A stretch of DNA of 64,000 nucleotides from Bacillus sp. CH30_1T (GTDB taxonomy: Bacteria; Bacillota; Bacilli; Bacillales; Bacillaceae_B), in assembly GCF_008364765.1 (NCBI RefSeq), contig NZ_VTUY01000001.1, positions 497,526-561,525 of the forward strand, read 5' to 3'. This document shows positions 48,432 to 57,720 of the stretch, piece by piece (the first letter of the stretch is position 1; each line of letters opens with the position of its first letter). Made by a program: the position numbers and the translations under genes. The notes under the pieces are model-generated. The model was not told the origin of the DNA and ran no database searches. It saw only the letters and a program-made list of their open reading frames with translations.

Positions 48432-49541
48432 TTAGTTACCCCCTTCGTTTTGAAAAATGTCTTCCAGTGCTCCAACAAATCTCTTGTTATCGTCCTGTGT
48501 TCCAATCGTGACACGAACCGTGGTCGGATATCCGAGAAGAGTTCCTGAACGGACGACGAGCCCCCTTTTCACAAGTTCATATGAGACCGTGTCACCATTC
48601 ATTCCCGTGTCCACCATGATAAAGTTCGATTGAGACGGGAAATAGGATATCCCCAGACGATCAAATTCACTTTCCAAATAAAGACGACCCTGCTCGTTCT
48701 TATGGGTACACTCCCTAATGAACACTTGATCTTCCAGGGCAATGATCGCTGACTTCTGGGCAACGGTATTCACATTGAAGACATCTTTCACTTTACGGAG
48801 CTGTTCTGCAATCTCCTCATTCATGACCCCGAAACCGACTCTTAGTCCTGCCAGGCCATATATTTTCGAAAATGTTCTCAGAACGATCAGGTTTTCGAAT
48901 GCTGAAAGAAGAGGCAGGGTTTCTAAATAATCATCGGTTGTAACGTATTCCATATAGGCTTCATCCACCACTACCAGGATATGCGAAGGAACTCTCTCGA
49001 TAAAGTGCAGGAGTTCTTTCTTTCCGACAATGGTTCCTGTTGGGTTATTGGGATTACAGACAAAGATCAGCTTCGTTTTTGGAGTGATGTGGTCATGCAT
49101 CCCCTGCAAGTCATGGGTACCGTTTACGAGTGGGACAATGACCGGTGTGCCTCCCTCTAGAAATACATTGGTTTGGTACCTGGGAAACGTAACATCGGCC
49201 ATAATGGCTTGGTCGCCAGCGCTCAAATAGGCCCTCGTCAACAGCCGGATCACTTCATCCGAGCCATTCCCAAATACGATCTGTTCTTTCGGTACCCCTA
49301 AAAATGCGGAAACCTTATGACTTAGATCGACGGCAGCTCCGTCCGGATACAAAAACAGGTCGCTCCCATTTTCTTTAAACCACTGCTTCACTTTCGGGGA
49401 GCAGCCATATATATTTTCATTTTCTGACAGCTTTCTGATTGAGGAGAGACCATGCTCCTTCTGTAAGTCGCCAAGCGTCTTCCCCAGCACGTATGGAGCG
49501 ATATGTGTGACCGCTTCTCTTGTCTTGAACTTTAATGTCAT
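48432..49541 (-). CDS. Histidinol-phosphate/aromatic aminotransferase family protein
   Basis: 369 residues from the ATG at 49541 (GAGGA 7 bases upstream), the normal length of this class I/II group; an upstream ATG at 49664 with AGGGGG would add 41 residues unlike the family. Motifs: GNGSDEVIRLLTRAYLSAGD, FVCNPNNPTGTIVGKKELLH, VVDEAYMEYV, LRTFSKIYGLAGLRVGFGVM (PLP Lys). In this context it probably transaminates tyrosine or phenylalanine to the arylpyruvate and not histidinol phosphate; that is inferred from its neighbours. Confidence 0.87.
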   Translation of the reverse strand: MTLKFKTREAVTHIAPYVLGKTLGDLQKEHGLSSIRKLSENENIYGCSPKVKQWFKENGSDLFLYPDGAAVDLSHKVSAFLGVPKEQIVFGNGSDEVIRLLTRAYLSAGDQAIMADVTFPRYQTNVFLEGGTPVIVPLVNGTHDLQGMHDHITPKTKLIFVCNPNNPTGTIVGKKELLHFIERVPSHILVVVDEAYMEYVTTDDYLETLPLLSAFENLIVLRTFSKIYGLAGLRVGFGVMNEEIAEQLRKVKDVFNVNTVAQKSAIIALEDQVFIRECTHKNEQGRLYLESEFDRLGISYFPSQSNFIMVDTGMNGDTVSYELVKRGLVVRSGTLLGYPTTVRVTIGTQDDNKRFVGALEDIFQNEGGN

Positions 49542-49729
49542 ACATGAATCCTCGCCTTCCTCATGGATGAAGGGGGTCGACTCACGTGTTAGCTTATCTT
49601 CTCGTTCAAATATGGTACCTGCAAACTGTACGATATTATTAGTAGAAGCAGCTAATCTCTTCATGAGTTAACCCCCTGACCGGTCCTTTGACCCCCGTTA
49701 TATATGCTAATCTCTATCTATTTTTTATT

Positions 49730-50845
49730 TTATAGGTTTCCTCTGCGTTCTTGCTCGCGCTCGATGGACTCGAATAATGCTTTGAAGTTTCCTTCTCCGA
49801 ACCCTCTTGCACCCTTACGTTGAATCACTTCAATGAATAGGGTAGGACGATCAACGATTGGCTTTGTGAATATTTGAAGCAGGTAGCCTTCGTCATCACG
49901 GTCTACTAGAATATTCAACTCTTTGATCTTGGAGATTTCTTCATCGATTTCCCCTACACGCTCTGAAAGCATGTCGTAATAGGAATCCGGAGTATTTAGG
50001 AATTCCACACCATTCTCTTTCAAGATACCTACTGTCTTCACGATATCTTCGGTTAAGATGGCAATATGCTGCACCCCTGGACCACCGTAGAACTCAAGAT
50101 ATTCCTGAATTTGTGATTTGCGTTTCCCTTCAGCAGGCTCATTGATCGGGAATTTAATTCGACCGCCGTTATGCATAACCTTGGACATAAGGGCTGAGTA
50201 TTCAGTTGTAATGTCTTCATTTGTGAAGTGGCGCATTTCCTTGAAGCCCATCACTTTTTCATAGTACTCTACCCACTCTTCCATGCTCTCCACATTTCCA
50301 ACTACGTGATCCACAGCGATGATACCGGCATCTCCATGTTTAAGAGCGGAATCATATTTTTCAAAACCTGGCATGAAGATCCCTTTATAATCTTTACGCT
50401 CCACAAGGGTATGGATCGTATCCCCGTATGTACCAATGATGGCTTTTTTTAATTTTCCATTATCATCTTCGAGCGTCGAAGGTGGCATGATTTCAATTGC
50501 ACCGCGGGATACCGCTCCAGTGTAAGCCTTTTCAACATCATCCACCACAAGGGCGATATCTTTAATGCCGTCTCCGTGATGCTTCACGAATTGGGACACT
50601 CGGCTTCCTTCGTGCAAGCTTCCCGTTATAACCAATCGGACTTTATTTTGTTGCAGTACATAGGAAACTGTGTCACGATTTCCTGTTTCGAGCCCTGAAT
50701 AGGCTACGGTCTTAAAACCGAAAGCTGTACAGAAAAAGTGGGCAGCCTGCTTCGCATTACCCGTATAGTACTCTAAAAAATCAACATCTCTTACCGGGAA
50801 GACATCTTCTACTTTAACCTGCTTTTTTGCTACATTTTCTTGCAT
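49730..50845 (-). CDS. hppD: 4-hydroxyphenylpyruvate dioxygenase
   Basis: 371 residues with two vicinal-oxygen-chelate repeats. Converts 4-hydroxyphenylpyruvate to homogentisate. Motifs: VDFLEYYTGNAKQAAHFFCT, AVDHVVGNVESMEEWVEYYE (first Fe His), GPGVQHIAILTEDIVKTVGI (second His), YLLQIFTKPIVDRPTLFIEV (Glu) and RKGARGFGEGNFKALFESIE. TGGAGGG lies upstream. First gene of hppD-aminotransferase-flavin reductase-fah-hmgA; a 120-bp gap upstream holds possible promoter elements. Confidence 0.96.
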   Translation of the reverse strand: MQENVAKKQVKVEDVFPVRDVDFLEYYTGNAKQAAHFFCTAFGFKTVAYSGLETGNRDTVSYVLQQNKVRLVITGSLHEGSRVSQFVKHHGDGIKDIALVVDDVEKAYTGAVSRGAIEIMPPSTLEDDNGKLKKAIIGTYGDTIHTLVERKDYKGIFMPGFEKYDSALKHGDAGIIAVDHVVGNVESMEEWVEYYEKVMGFKEMRHFTNEDITTEYSALMSKVMHNGGRIKFPINEPAEGKRKSQIQEYLEFYGGPGVQHIAILTEDIVKTVGILKENGVEFLNTPDSYYDMLSERVGEIDEEISKIKELNILVDRDDEGYLLQIFTKPIVDRPTLFIEVIQRKGARGFGEGNFKALFESIEREQERRGNL

Positions 50846-50869
50846 CCTAATCCCTCCATTGAATGTTAT

Positions 50870-50884
50870 TATATTCTGAATATT
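50870..50884 (-). promoter_or_regulatory. CodY-like box upstream of hppD
   Basis: AATATTCAGAATATA on the minus strand matches AATTTTCWGAAAATT at 12 of 15, within an AT-rich stretch with several TATAAT-like hexamers 25-40 bases before hppD. Confidence 0.42.
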
Positions 50885-50965
50885 ATATTAAATAGTTTCT
50901 TAGAACTTCTCAAGAGCGGCAAGTAAAGCTTAAACGCTTCTCTGTGTAAAAGCGTGTTCCTCACT

Positions 50966-52393
50966 TTACCTGGCTAGCTCCTCTTTTCGGGGAGGCATGT
51001 GCACGGCGTCTCCCTTTAATCCTTCGACTGCTTCAAGTAAACTTTCACTCATACTTGGGTGGTGATAAAGTGGAAAGCGAAAGTCCTCATCTCTCGCTGC
51101 CATCTCAAGGCCGAGCACTCCTGATGTGATCAGCTCGGCTGCTCCCATCCCCATCATATGAATACCAAGGATCATATCCGTTTCACTGTCTGACACGACT
51201 TTCACGGATCCATCCTTTTCATCCGCCAGCTGAGCGTACCCGTTTCCTCTGACAAAGTTCTCACTCACTGCAACCGAATAACCTGCCTGCCTTGCTTCTT
51301 CCTCCGTCATCCCTGCACATGCAATGGGAGGACTCATCTGCACCACCGCCGGCAAAAACTGCAGATCTACTTCCACTGATCTCCCTGCCATTGCCTCGGC
51401 CGCCGCCTTCCCCTGTTTGATCGCTTTGACTGCGAGGGACGGACCTTTCGTGACATCGCCGATCGCCCAAATATGCGGAATGGAGGTCCGTCCCTCCCGA
51501 TCTGTTTGGATATAATCATCCTCGGTTAATTCAACACGGAGACGGTCGAGGCCGAGGTCTGATAGGTTCGGCTTAACTTTTCCACTCATGACAAAGTGAG
51601 AGCCTTCGATGGAGACCATTTCACCGTTTGCTTTGTTGAGTCCTACTATAACCTTTTCTTCTGTGTCACTCACAGTTTTTATGGTAGAGCTCTTGATAAC
51701 ATTGATTTTCTGCTTTTTTAACTGCCTGAACAACTCTTTTGAGATTGAAGAGTCAAATAGAAGTTCTTCATTCAAGATTAGAGTGACAAGGCTTCCCAAG
51801 GTGGAGAAAACAGACGTGATCTCTAGTGAAATATAATCGGCACCATACACAATCAGTTCTTCAGGGATTTCCTCCAGCTCAAAAATCTGTCTTTCCTTCA
51901 GCACACGGTCAGCGTTAAAATCGATTCCATCCGGATAGTGTAAATCTCCACCTGTTGCCACTATCGCATCTTTGAAATTGAATAGGGAAAATTCATGTCC
52001 GTTTTCAACCCCAATGCGGGATTCTGATAGAAAGGAAGCCGATCCTCTAACGATCTCAACCTTATTTGCTTTGCACAGTGATTCTACCCCTGATCGGAGC
52101 TGGGTGATTTTTTTCTTTTTATAGTGTTGAAGAGAAGAAAGATTCGCTACCACTTCCCCAAACTCCATCCCCATTTCCTTCAGGTGCTTCGTCTTTTTAA
52201 ATTCCCGGGCAAAATGGGTGAATACCTTCGACGGGATGCAACCTATATTTAAACAGGTCCCGCCTATATCCTCCCGTTCGATCAACGTCACCTGTCTACC
52301 GAGGCTCGCGGCTCTGATAGCCGCGTGGTAGCCCCCAGGACCTCCTCCGATGACGACAATGTCTTTATCTTCTGTTATCTCTCCCACTACCAT
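50966..52393 (-). CDS. Dihydrolipoyl dehydrogenase (E3)
   Basis: 475 residues. Reoxidises dihydrolipoamide of the adjacent complex with NAD. Motifs: IVVIGGGPGGYHAAIRAASL (FAD), GGTCLNIGCIPSK (redox disulfide), HIWAIGDVTKGPSLAVKAIK, and C-terminal GIHMMGMGAAELI ... YHHPSMSESL (the usual His-Pro-x-x-Ser-Glu). The second nucleotide motif is degenerate (LIVYGADYISLEITSVFSTL in place of GxGxxG). Two AGGTCCGTCCC copies in opposite orientation lie at 51436-51446 and 51484-51494. Adjacent to the E2 stop. Confidence 0.93.
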   Translation of the reverse strand: MVVGEITEDKDIVVIGGGPGGYHAAIRAASLGRQVTLIEREDIGGTCLNIGCIPSKVFTHFAREFKKTKHLKEMGMEFGEVVANLSSLQHYKKKKITQLRSGVESLCKANKVEIVRGSASFLSESRIGVENGHEFSLFNFKDAIVATGGDLHYPDGIDFNADRVLKERQIFELEEIPEELIVYGADYISLEITSVFSTLGSLVTLILNEELLFDSSISKELFRQLKKQKINVIKSSTIKTVSDTEEKVIVGLNKANGEMVSIEGSHFVMSGKVKPNLSDLGLDRLRVELTEDDYIQTDREGRTSIPHIWAIGDVTKGPSLAVKAIKQGKAAAEAMAGRSVEVDLQFLPAVVQMSPPIACAGMTEEEARQAGYSVAVSENFVRGNGYAQLADEKDGSVKVVSDSETDMILGIHMMGMGAAELITSGVLGLEMAARDEDFRFPLYHHPSMSESLLEAVEGLKGDAVHMPPRKEELAR

Positions 52394-53578
52394 TTATATC
52401 AACTCCATTAGCATGGATTGAGGTTCTTCAATCAGATCCCGTAATCGGTTCGTAAATTTCACGGCTGTCCCGCCATCTGCCACTCTATGATCAAAGGACA
52501 TTGAAACATTCATCATGGAACGGACGACTATTTCATCCTTTTCATTCACCATCGGACGCTTCTTCGTTTTATGGAAGGCGACGAGGGCTACTTCCGGTTC
52601 ATTAATGATGGGGGTAGCTCCGATCGATCCGTTCAGCGGTCCAACGTTACTGACCGTGAAGGTTCCTCCTTTGATATCCTTCATCGCTAACTTGCCTTCC
52701 TGTGCTTTAACCGTCAGTTCCTTCATTTCGCCGTTAATATCCTTCATGCTTTTCCGTTCAACCTCTTTGATGACAGGGACAATCAGTCCTTCGTCTGTAT
52801 CTACAGCGATTCCAATATTGTGATGGGACTGAAGCTCTACACACTCCTCCTGTTCATTGAGACGGGCATTGAAGATCGGAAACTCTTTTAAACAGACAGA
52901 AATGACTTTGATAAAAAAGGCTCCCACAGAAATAGACCCGCCGCTCGCTTTCATAGTATCTTTCCAGGATAGTAGATTCGTAACGTCGATTTCTTCAAAA
53001 TGGGTACAGTGCGGGATGGTTCTCAGTGACTGTGACATTTTGGAAGCGATCTGTTTCCTCCTGCCACGGAAAGGAATAGTTTTAGCTCCAGGTTCTGCCG
53101 GTGCCGCAGGAGTAACAGGTTCAGGTTCTTCCACCTTCACGGGTGCTGATTGACTTCCTCCATTCATATAAAGGAAAATATCTTCATCGTGGATTCTACC
53201 ACCAGCTCCGGAACCAACCACTTCTTCTATGTTGATACCATTCTCCCTTGCTATTTTCCTCGTATACGGGGATGCGAGGATCCTTCTCTTCTTCAATACA
53301 TGGGTCGTTTCCGGCACAACTCGCCGGCTCCCTGACTGATTACCTTGTTCTTTTTCCATCAATAAAACCGTGGACCCGACTGGAATCGTCTCCCCTTCAC
53401 TAACGGTAAACTCCTTGATCACACCTGAAAATGGTGCCGGGATCTCTGCCGTCATTTTATCTGTTTGTACCTCTACCAGTGGTTGATCCGCTCGCACGAC
53501 ATCCCCCACTTTCACAAGAAAGTGATTGATATTGGCTTCGGTCATGCCTTCCCCAATATCATGAAGCTTAACTTCCAT
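52394..53578 (-). CDS. 2-oxoacid dehydrogenase E2 (dihydrolipoamide acyltransferase)
   Basis: 394 residues. N-terminal lipoyl domain with the lipoylated Lys in VEVQTDKMTAEIPAPFSG, a hinge, peripheral subunit-binding domain ASPYTRKIARENGINIEEVV, a short Pro/Ala-rich linker, and the catalytic domain ending SMSFDHRVADGGTAVKFTNR (catalytic His and Asp). Transfers the acyl group to CoA. Resembles branched-chain E2, but the linked phenylalanine dehydrogenase suggests aryl-2-oxoacid substrates may also be used. Confidence 0.92.
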   Translation of the reverse strand: MEVKLHDIGEGMTEANINHFLVKVGDVVRADQPLVEVQTDKMTAEIPAPFSGVIKEFTVSEGETIPVGSTVLLMEKEQGNQSGSRRVVPETTHVLKKRRILASPYTRKIARENGINIEEVVGSGAGGRIHDEDIFLYMNGGSQSAPVKVEEPEPVTPAAPAEPGAKTIPFRGRRKQIASKMSQSLRTIPHCTHFEEIDVTNLLSWKDTMKASGGSISVGAFFIKVISVCLKEFPIFNARLNEQEECVELQSHHNIGIAVDTDEGLIVPVIKEVERKSMKDINGEMKELTVKAQEGKLAMKDIKGGTFTVSNVGPLNGSIGATPIINEPEVALVAFHKTKKRPMVNEKDEIVVRSMMNVSMSFDHRVADGGTAVKFTNRLRDLIEEPQSMLMELI

Positions 53579-53593
53579 GAACTCCCTCCTTGT

Positions 53594-54589
53594 CTAATAG
53601 CGGGCTACCTTTTCCACTGCAGCCAACACACGTTTACTGTCAGGCAAATAGAAATCTTCAAATCCAAAATATGGGACAGGTGTATCGAATCCTGTTACCC
53701 TTTCAGTCGGCGCTTTCTGATATAAAAAAGATTTGTCATTGATGATGGCCAGCACGTCATTTCCAACTCCACCAGTGGCATGTGCTTCATGGACAACCAC
53801 GGTTCTCCCCGTTTTCTGAACTGAGCTTGAAATGAGATCCTTATCCAGGGGATAAAGTGTTCTAAGATCGAGTACCTCACAGGAAATACCTTTATCAGCG
53901 GCTTCCTTGGCTGCATCCTCTGCAACCTTCACCATCGCTCCCCATGCAATGATCGTGACATCCTCACCCTCTGTGACCACCTTACCTTTACCGATTTCCA
54001 CGGTGTACTTCTCTTCAGGAACTTCTTCCCTGGAAGATCGGTAACATCGCATAGGCTCCAGGAATAGAACGGGATCAGGGTCCTCGATGGCTGCAATCAG
54101 AAGTCCCTTTGCATCATATGGTGTTGCGGGACAAACAACCTTGATTCCCGGCATATGAGTGAAAAGTGCTTCGGTGCTATCGGAATGAATCTCTGGGGCT
54201 CTTACACCAGCCCCATACGGAGCCCTGATGACCAAAGGACAAGTAAAATGCCCAAGGGTACGAGCTCGTATTCTGGATGCATGCGTCATGATCTGCTCGT
54301 ATGCCGGGTAGATGAATCCTAAAAATTGGACCTCCGCTACCGGACGATATCCGTTCAGCCCCATCCCGATGGCCGCTCCAATAAAGCCGGCTTCACTTAA
54401 GGGTGTATCAAGAACCCGGTCTTCACCGAATTCCTGTTGAAGACCGTCCGTCGCCCTGAATACTCCGCCATTCGTTCCGATATCCTCACCCATCAACAGA
54501 ACATCTTCGCTTTCCTGAAGCATCACTCTCATAGCATCCGTGATGGCTTGAACCATCGTCAGCGTCTTCATTTTCGTTAAGGTGCTCAT
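53594..54589 (-). CDS. 2-oxoacid dehydrogenase E1 beta subunit
   Basis: About 331 residues from the ATG at 54589 (AGAGGTGAG upstream), one base after the E1 alpha stop. Motifs: DVLLMGEDIGTNGGVFRATD, TPLSEAGFIGAAIGMGLNGY, GAGVRAPEIHSDSTEALFTH, VVVHEAHATGGVGNDVLAII. Forms the thiamine-dependent E1 heterotetramer with the alpha subunit. Confidence 0.93.
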   Translation of the reverse strand: MSTLTKMKTLTMVQAITDAMRVMLQESEDVLLMGEDIGTNGGVFRATDGLQQEFGEDRVLDTPLSEAGFIGAAIGMGLNGYRPVAEVQFLGFIYPAYEQIMTHASRIRARTLGHFTCPLVIRAPYGAGVRAPEIHSDSTEALFTHMPGIKVVCPATPYDAKGLLIAAIEDPDPVLFLEPMRCYRSSREEVPEEKYTVEIGKGKVVTEGEDVTIIAWGAMVKVAEDAAKEAADKGISCEVLDLRTLYPLDKDLISSSVQKTGRTVVVHEAHATGGVGNDVLAIINDKSFLYQKAPTERVTGFDTPVPYFGFEDFYLPDSKRVLAAVEKVARY

Positions 54590-54590
54590 T

Positions 54591-55655
54591 CTACTCACCT
54601 CTCAATCGCTCAAGGAGCTTTTCTTTTTGTTCCTGGATCGTCCAGGTCGGTGTCGCAAACACATAATCAAAGATTACACTGGGATCAGCTGCCGGATATG
54701 CTTCCAGTTCCTCGACAGCGAGGTCTACTTCCTTCGCATATTCCTTTTGAACAGATGTCATCCAGTCTTCGTCAATCCAGCCTCGATGCCTCATGAATTT
54801 CGTTAACCGGTCAACGGGGTCATTATCCTTTCGTCGGGACTCACTTTCCTGTTGATCACGATACTTCGTCGGATCATCCGCGGTTGTATGGGCACCGTAT
54901 CTCCAGGTCACGGACTCGATCAAGGTAGGTCCGTCCCCGTTTCGTGCTCTCTCCAACGCCTTCACCGTTTCAAAGTAAACAGCAAAAATATCATTGCCGT
55001 CGATGCGTACGCTTGGAATGTCATAGGCAAGAGCTTTCTGGGCAATGGTCTTTGATTTCATTTGCTTGTGAATGGGAACGGAGATGGCGTAATGATTGTT
55101 TTGATTGAAAAAGACGACCGGTGCCTCCCAGACGCTTGCCAAGTTCAATCCTTCATGAAAGTCGCCTTCAGAAGTGGCGCCATCACCAAAATATACAATG
55201 GCAGCATTCCCGGTCCCTTTTCTTTTCTCGGCGAAAGCAGCCCCTACCGCATGTGGAAGCTGTGTCGCAATTGGAATTCCAGGAGTGAAAATTTTCTTTC
55301 CTTCCGGAGGCACGCATCCTTCATTTCTCCCCTTCCAGAATAGGAGGATATGAAGCAGGGAATGACCAAATGTCATGGTAGCCCCATGATCCCGATAGGA
55401 CGGGAATAACCAGTCTTTGTCATGGAGGGCAAGTGCGCTCCCCACCTGGGATGCCTCCTGTCCTTCAAATGGTGCATACGTTCCGATTCGCCCCTGTCGT
55501 TGGAGGCTCACCGCTTTCTTATCAAATGTACGGATCCTGATTAAATGCCGATAAAATGTACGGGCTAAATCTTCTGAAATGTCCTTTTCACACTCACCTT
55601 GGACAAGTTCTCCTTGTTGATCCATGACCTGGACCAATTGAAATTCCTTGATCAT
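54591..55655 (-). CDS. 2-oxoacid dehydrogenase E1 alpha subunit
   Basis: 354 residues. Thiamine diphosphate motif YFGDGATSEGDFHEGLNLAS ... NHYAISVPIHKQ, and the phospho-loop-like RYGAHTTADDPTKYRDQ. Decarboxylates a 2-oxoacid and loads lipoamide. The sequence looks closer to PdhA-type than to B. subtilis BkdAA, so substrate cannot be named: branched-chain 2-oxoacids, pyruvate or, by context, phenylpyruvate. Contains one AGGTCCGTCCC copy at 54927-54937. Confidence 0.92.
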   Translation of the reverse strand: MIKEFQLVQVMDQQGELVQGECEKDISEDLARTFYRHLIRIRTFDKKAVSLQRQGRIGTYAPFEGQEASQVGSALALHDKDWLFPSYRDHGATMTFGHSLLHILLFWKGRNEGCVPPEGKKIFTPGIPIATQLPHAVGAAFAEKRKGTGNAAIVYFGDGATSEGDFHEGLNLASVWEAPVVFFNQNNHYAISVPIHKQMKSKTIAQKALAYDIPSVRIDGNDIFAVYFETVKALERARNGDGPTLIESVTWRYGAHTTADDPTKYRDQQESESRRKDNDPVDRLTKFMRHRGWIDEDWMTSVQKEYAKEVDLAVEELEAYPAADPSVIFDYVFATPTWTIQEQKEKLLERLRGE

Positions 55656-55710
55656 TTCGTCACCTCTTCTGGTGCTTTTTTATTGTTCCGGTAAACTCCT
55701 GATTTGCTTT

Positions 55711-56880
55711 TTATGTCCTAACCGACCACTTCGGACGCTTCGCATGGGAGAAGAAGCTGTTCCTTCTTGTGCGGGCGTGGATTCTGTCCTCACAGAACCG
55801 GTTGGCTGCTTCGACTGTGGTCATGTGCTGGTTTTCTGATTGCAAATAAATATCCTGAAGGCTGTTATAGATGGCGCTTGTCTTTTGCAGGACACGTTCT
55901 TTATTTGGTTCGTATAATTCGTCTGCTACTTGAATCAATCCACCTGCATTGACGATGTAATCAGGTGCGTATAAGATCCCTTTTTCGCGCAGCTTCATTC
56001 CATGTGAAAGATCTAATAATTGGTTGTTGGCAGAACCGACGACCGCCTTTACCCTCAGCTGATCTACCGTGTGATCATTAATAATCCCACCGATGGCACA
56101 AGGAATGAAGACATCTGCATCAACCGAGTAAATCTCATCTCCGGATACGACTTTAATGGCTGCTCCCATCCTGTTTGCCTTAGCTACTAACTGATCGATG
56201 GATTTCTGACTGATATCTGTTACATAGAGGTCTGCTCCCTCTTCCAGTAGACGCTCGGCTACTTTAAAGCCTACTTTTCCTAACCCTTGAATGGCATAGC
56301 TTTTTCCATGGAGGTCTTTTGAGCCCCATACGTTTTGGTTGGTTGCCTGTAAGCCGTAGATCACGCCCATGGCAGTCGGGATGGATGAATCTCCACTTCC
56401 CCCGTATTCTTCATTGACGCCTACAATGCAATTCGTTTCTTTTAAGGCATGGACAAAGTCATCAGGAGTAGTTCCCATGTCTGTCCCTGTATAGAATCTT
56501 CCGTTCAGGGATTCAACAAATTGGCCGAAAGCACGGAACAACTCAGGGTGTTTGTCTTTTTCAGGATCTCCGATAATGACGGCTTTTCCTCCACCGAAGT
56601 CCACGTCGGCCGCTGCACATTTGTAGGTCATCCCTTTTGATAAACGTAAAACATCCTCAAGTGCTTCATCTACTGAGGTGTAGGGTCTCATTCGACAGCC
56701 GCCAAGTGCAGGTCCAAGAGTGGTATTATGTATGGCGATGATGGCTTTCAGTCCTGTTTCTTCATCATTACAGAATACGACCTGTTCATGATTTTGTATT
56801 TTTTCGAACATATCCATTTCTCCGCCCCCTACAAGCTCTCCGTTTGTAACCGCTTCCATTTTTGTGAATACGTTAGACAC
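55711..56880 (-). CDS. pdh: Phenylalanine dehydrogenase (Glu/Leu/Phe/Val dehydrogenase family)
   Basis: 389 residues from a GTG (AAAGGAGG 8 bases upstream). Oxidatively deaminates L-phenylalanine to phenylpyruvate with NAD. Motifs: [40 protein letters not shown] (catalytic Lys), [59 protein letters not shown]. The [11 protein letters not shown] block, as recalled, fits Bacillus badius / Lysinibacillus sphaericus phenylalanine dehydrogenase better than leucine dehydrogenase, which has GDPSPVTA there. Leucine/valine activity cannot be excluded. Confidence 0.88.
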   Translation of the reverse strand: MSNVFTKMEAVTNGELVGGGEMDMFEKIQNHEQVVFCNDEETGLKAIIAIHNTTLGPALGGCRMRPYTSVDEALEDVLRLSKGMTYKCAAADVDFGGGKAVIIGDPEKDKHPELFRAFGQFVESLNGRFYTGTDMGTTPDDFVHALKETNCIVGVNEEYGGSGDSSIPTAMGVIYGLQATNQNVWGSKDLHGKSYAIQGLGKVGFKVAERLLEEGADLYVTDISQKSIDQLVAKANRMGAAIKVVSGDEIYSVDADVFIPCAIGGIINDHTVDQLRVKAVVGSANNQLLDLSHGMKLREKGILYAPDYIVNAGGLIQVADELYEPNKERVLQKTSAIYNSLQDIYLQSENQHMTTVEAANRFCEDRIHARTRRNSFFSHAKRPKWSVRT

Positions 56881-56925
56881 TAAAGCTTCCTCCTTTTACA
56901 CTGCTATTGATGAAGTAATCAAAAC

Positions 56926-57321
56926 TTAGTTCTCTTTTATTCTTTCATTAATTTTCTCTTTAAGAAGTACGACTTGTTTGACCTCACCTTTCCCAATGAG
57001 TCTGTCATTCTCTTTATCTCTGACAGTCACTTCGGTCACGATGATGTTTCGTTCATATTTAATTACGCTCGCTTTAATTTCAAGAGAGGAACCGTTTTTT
57101 GCCGGAGCCATATGCTCGACGTTCACCTTGGCTCCCATTCCCTCTTCATGATCTTCCAAATAGGGTAGAATGATCTTTCTTGATGCCCATTCCATGTGGT
57201 AAACCATTGAGACGGTTGAATACACAGGGTGCACCACATCTCCTTCAAACTGGGCATACATGCTGGGGGTTACTTCTGTTCTGACGACGGCCGTATGTCC
57301 TTCTCCTAATCCAGACTTCAT
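56926..57321 (-). CDS. Acyl-CoA thioesterase, FlK-like hotdog fold
   Basis: 131 residues. The pattern VVRTEVTPSMYAQFEGD, PVYSTVSMVYHMEWASRKI and GMGAKVNVEHMAPAKNGSSL is typical of fluoroacetyl-CoA-thioesterase-like hotdog proteins (conserved Thr/Glu/His). AAAGGGGGAAAG precedes the ATG. First gene of the operon with phenylalanine dehydrogenase and the E1-E2-E3 complex; it may release phenylacetate or other acids from their CoA esters (inference). Confidence 0.82.
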   Translation of the reverse strand: MKSGLGEGHTAVVRTEVTPSMYAQFEGDVVHPVYSTVSMVYHMEWASRKIILPYLEDHEEGMGAKVNVEHMAPAKNGSSLEIKASVIKYERNIIVTEVTVRDKENDRLIGKGEVKQVVLLKEKINERIKEN

Positions 57322-57362
57322 TGCTTTCCCCCTTTAAACCAACAAATTATATATTTTTATAT

Positions 57363-57409
57363 AACGTTAATTCAACGATATAATAACATTTTGTTTTATA
57401 AATAGTCAA
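57363..57409 (-). promoter_or_regulatory. Promoter and operator of the phenylalanine dehydrogenase operon
   Basis: TTGACT and TATTAT separated by 18 bases (57409-57380), followed by CGTTGAATTAACGTT (57377-57363). The layout ATTGACTATTT - 22 bases - CGTTGNATTNACGTT is shared exactly with the ABC importer operon at 60625-60671, pointing to one regulator. Confidence 0.72.
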
Positions 57410-57452
57410 TAAATTGTTAAAATTTAAAATATTATATTAATATAAGTTATGC

Positions 57453-57493
57453 AGAGGGACGGACCTATCGGCGCAGCCGAAGGTCCGTCCCTC
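57453..57493. repeat. Inverted AGGTCCGTCCC pair, intergenic
   Basis: GAGGGACGGACCT and AGGTCCGTCCCTC form a perfect 13-bp stem with a ~14-base loop that is itself self-complementary (ATCGGC ... GCCGA). No T run on either side, so not an obvious terminator. Confidence 0.75.
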
Positions 57494-57496
57494 CCT

Positions 57497-57616
57497 CAAA
57501 AGCGGAGGCGGCTTGGGCAGGCCCGACAAGCATAAGGCGAGACCACCGGAAAGGCGCTCTTTGCCTTTTTGGTGGTCTTGACTTATGACCTCGAGGGACT
57601 AGCCGCCGAAGCTAGA
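57497..57616 (+). repeat. ~125-bp hairpin repeat, copy 3
   Basis: CAAAAGCGGAGGCGGCTTGG to GCCGAAGCTAGAC. Core hairpin GAGACCACC ... GGTGGTCTT with inner AAAGGCG-ctctt-TGCCTTT. Flanks CCCGACAAGCATAAG and GACTTATGACCTCGAG are shared with the copies at 22794 and 41970. Confidence 0.82.
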
Positions 57617-57654
57617 CGATTTCCTTTTCCAGATAGGCAATCAAAGTATTCTCA

Positions 57655-57692
57655 AAATAAAAAAGCAACGAAACAGGGTTCGTTGCTTTTTG
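57655..57692 (-). terminator. Terminator of the ABC importer operon
   Basis: AAAAGCAACGAA and TTCGTTGCTTTT form a strong stem with a short CCCTG loop and A/T runs on both sides, 29 bases past the ATPase stop. Confidence 0.88.
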
Positions 57693-57720
57693 TAGAAGGT
57701 TGTTTATTGTTTTTATTAAC

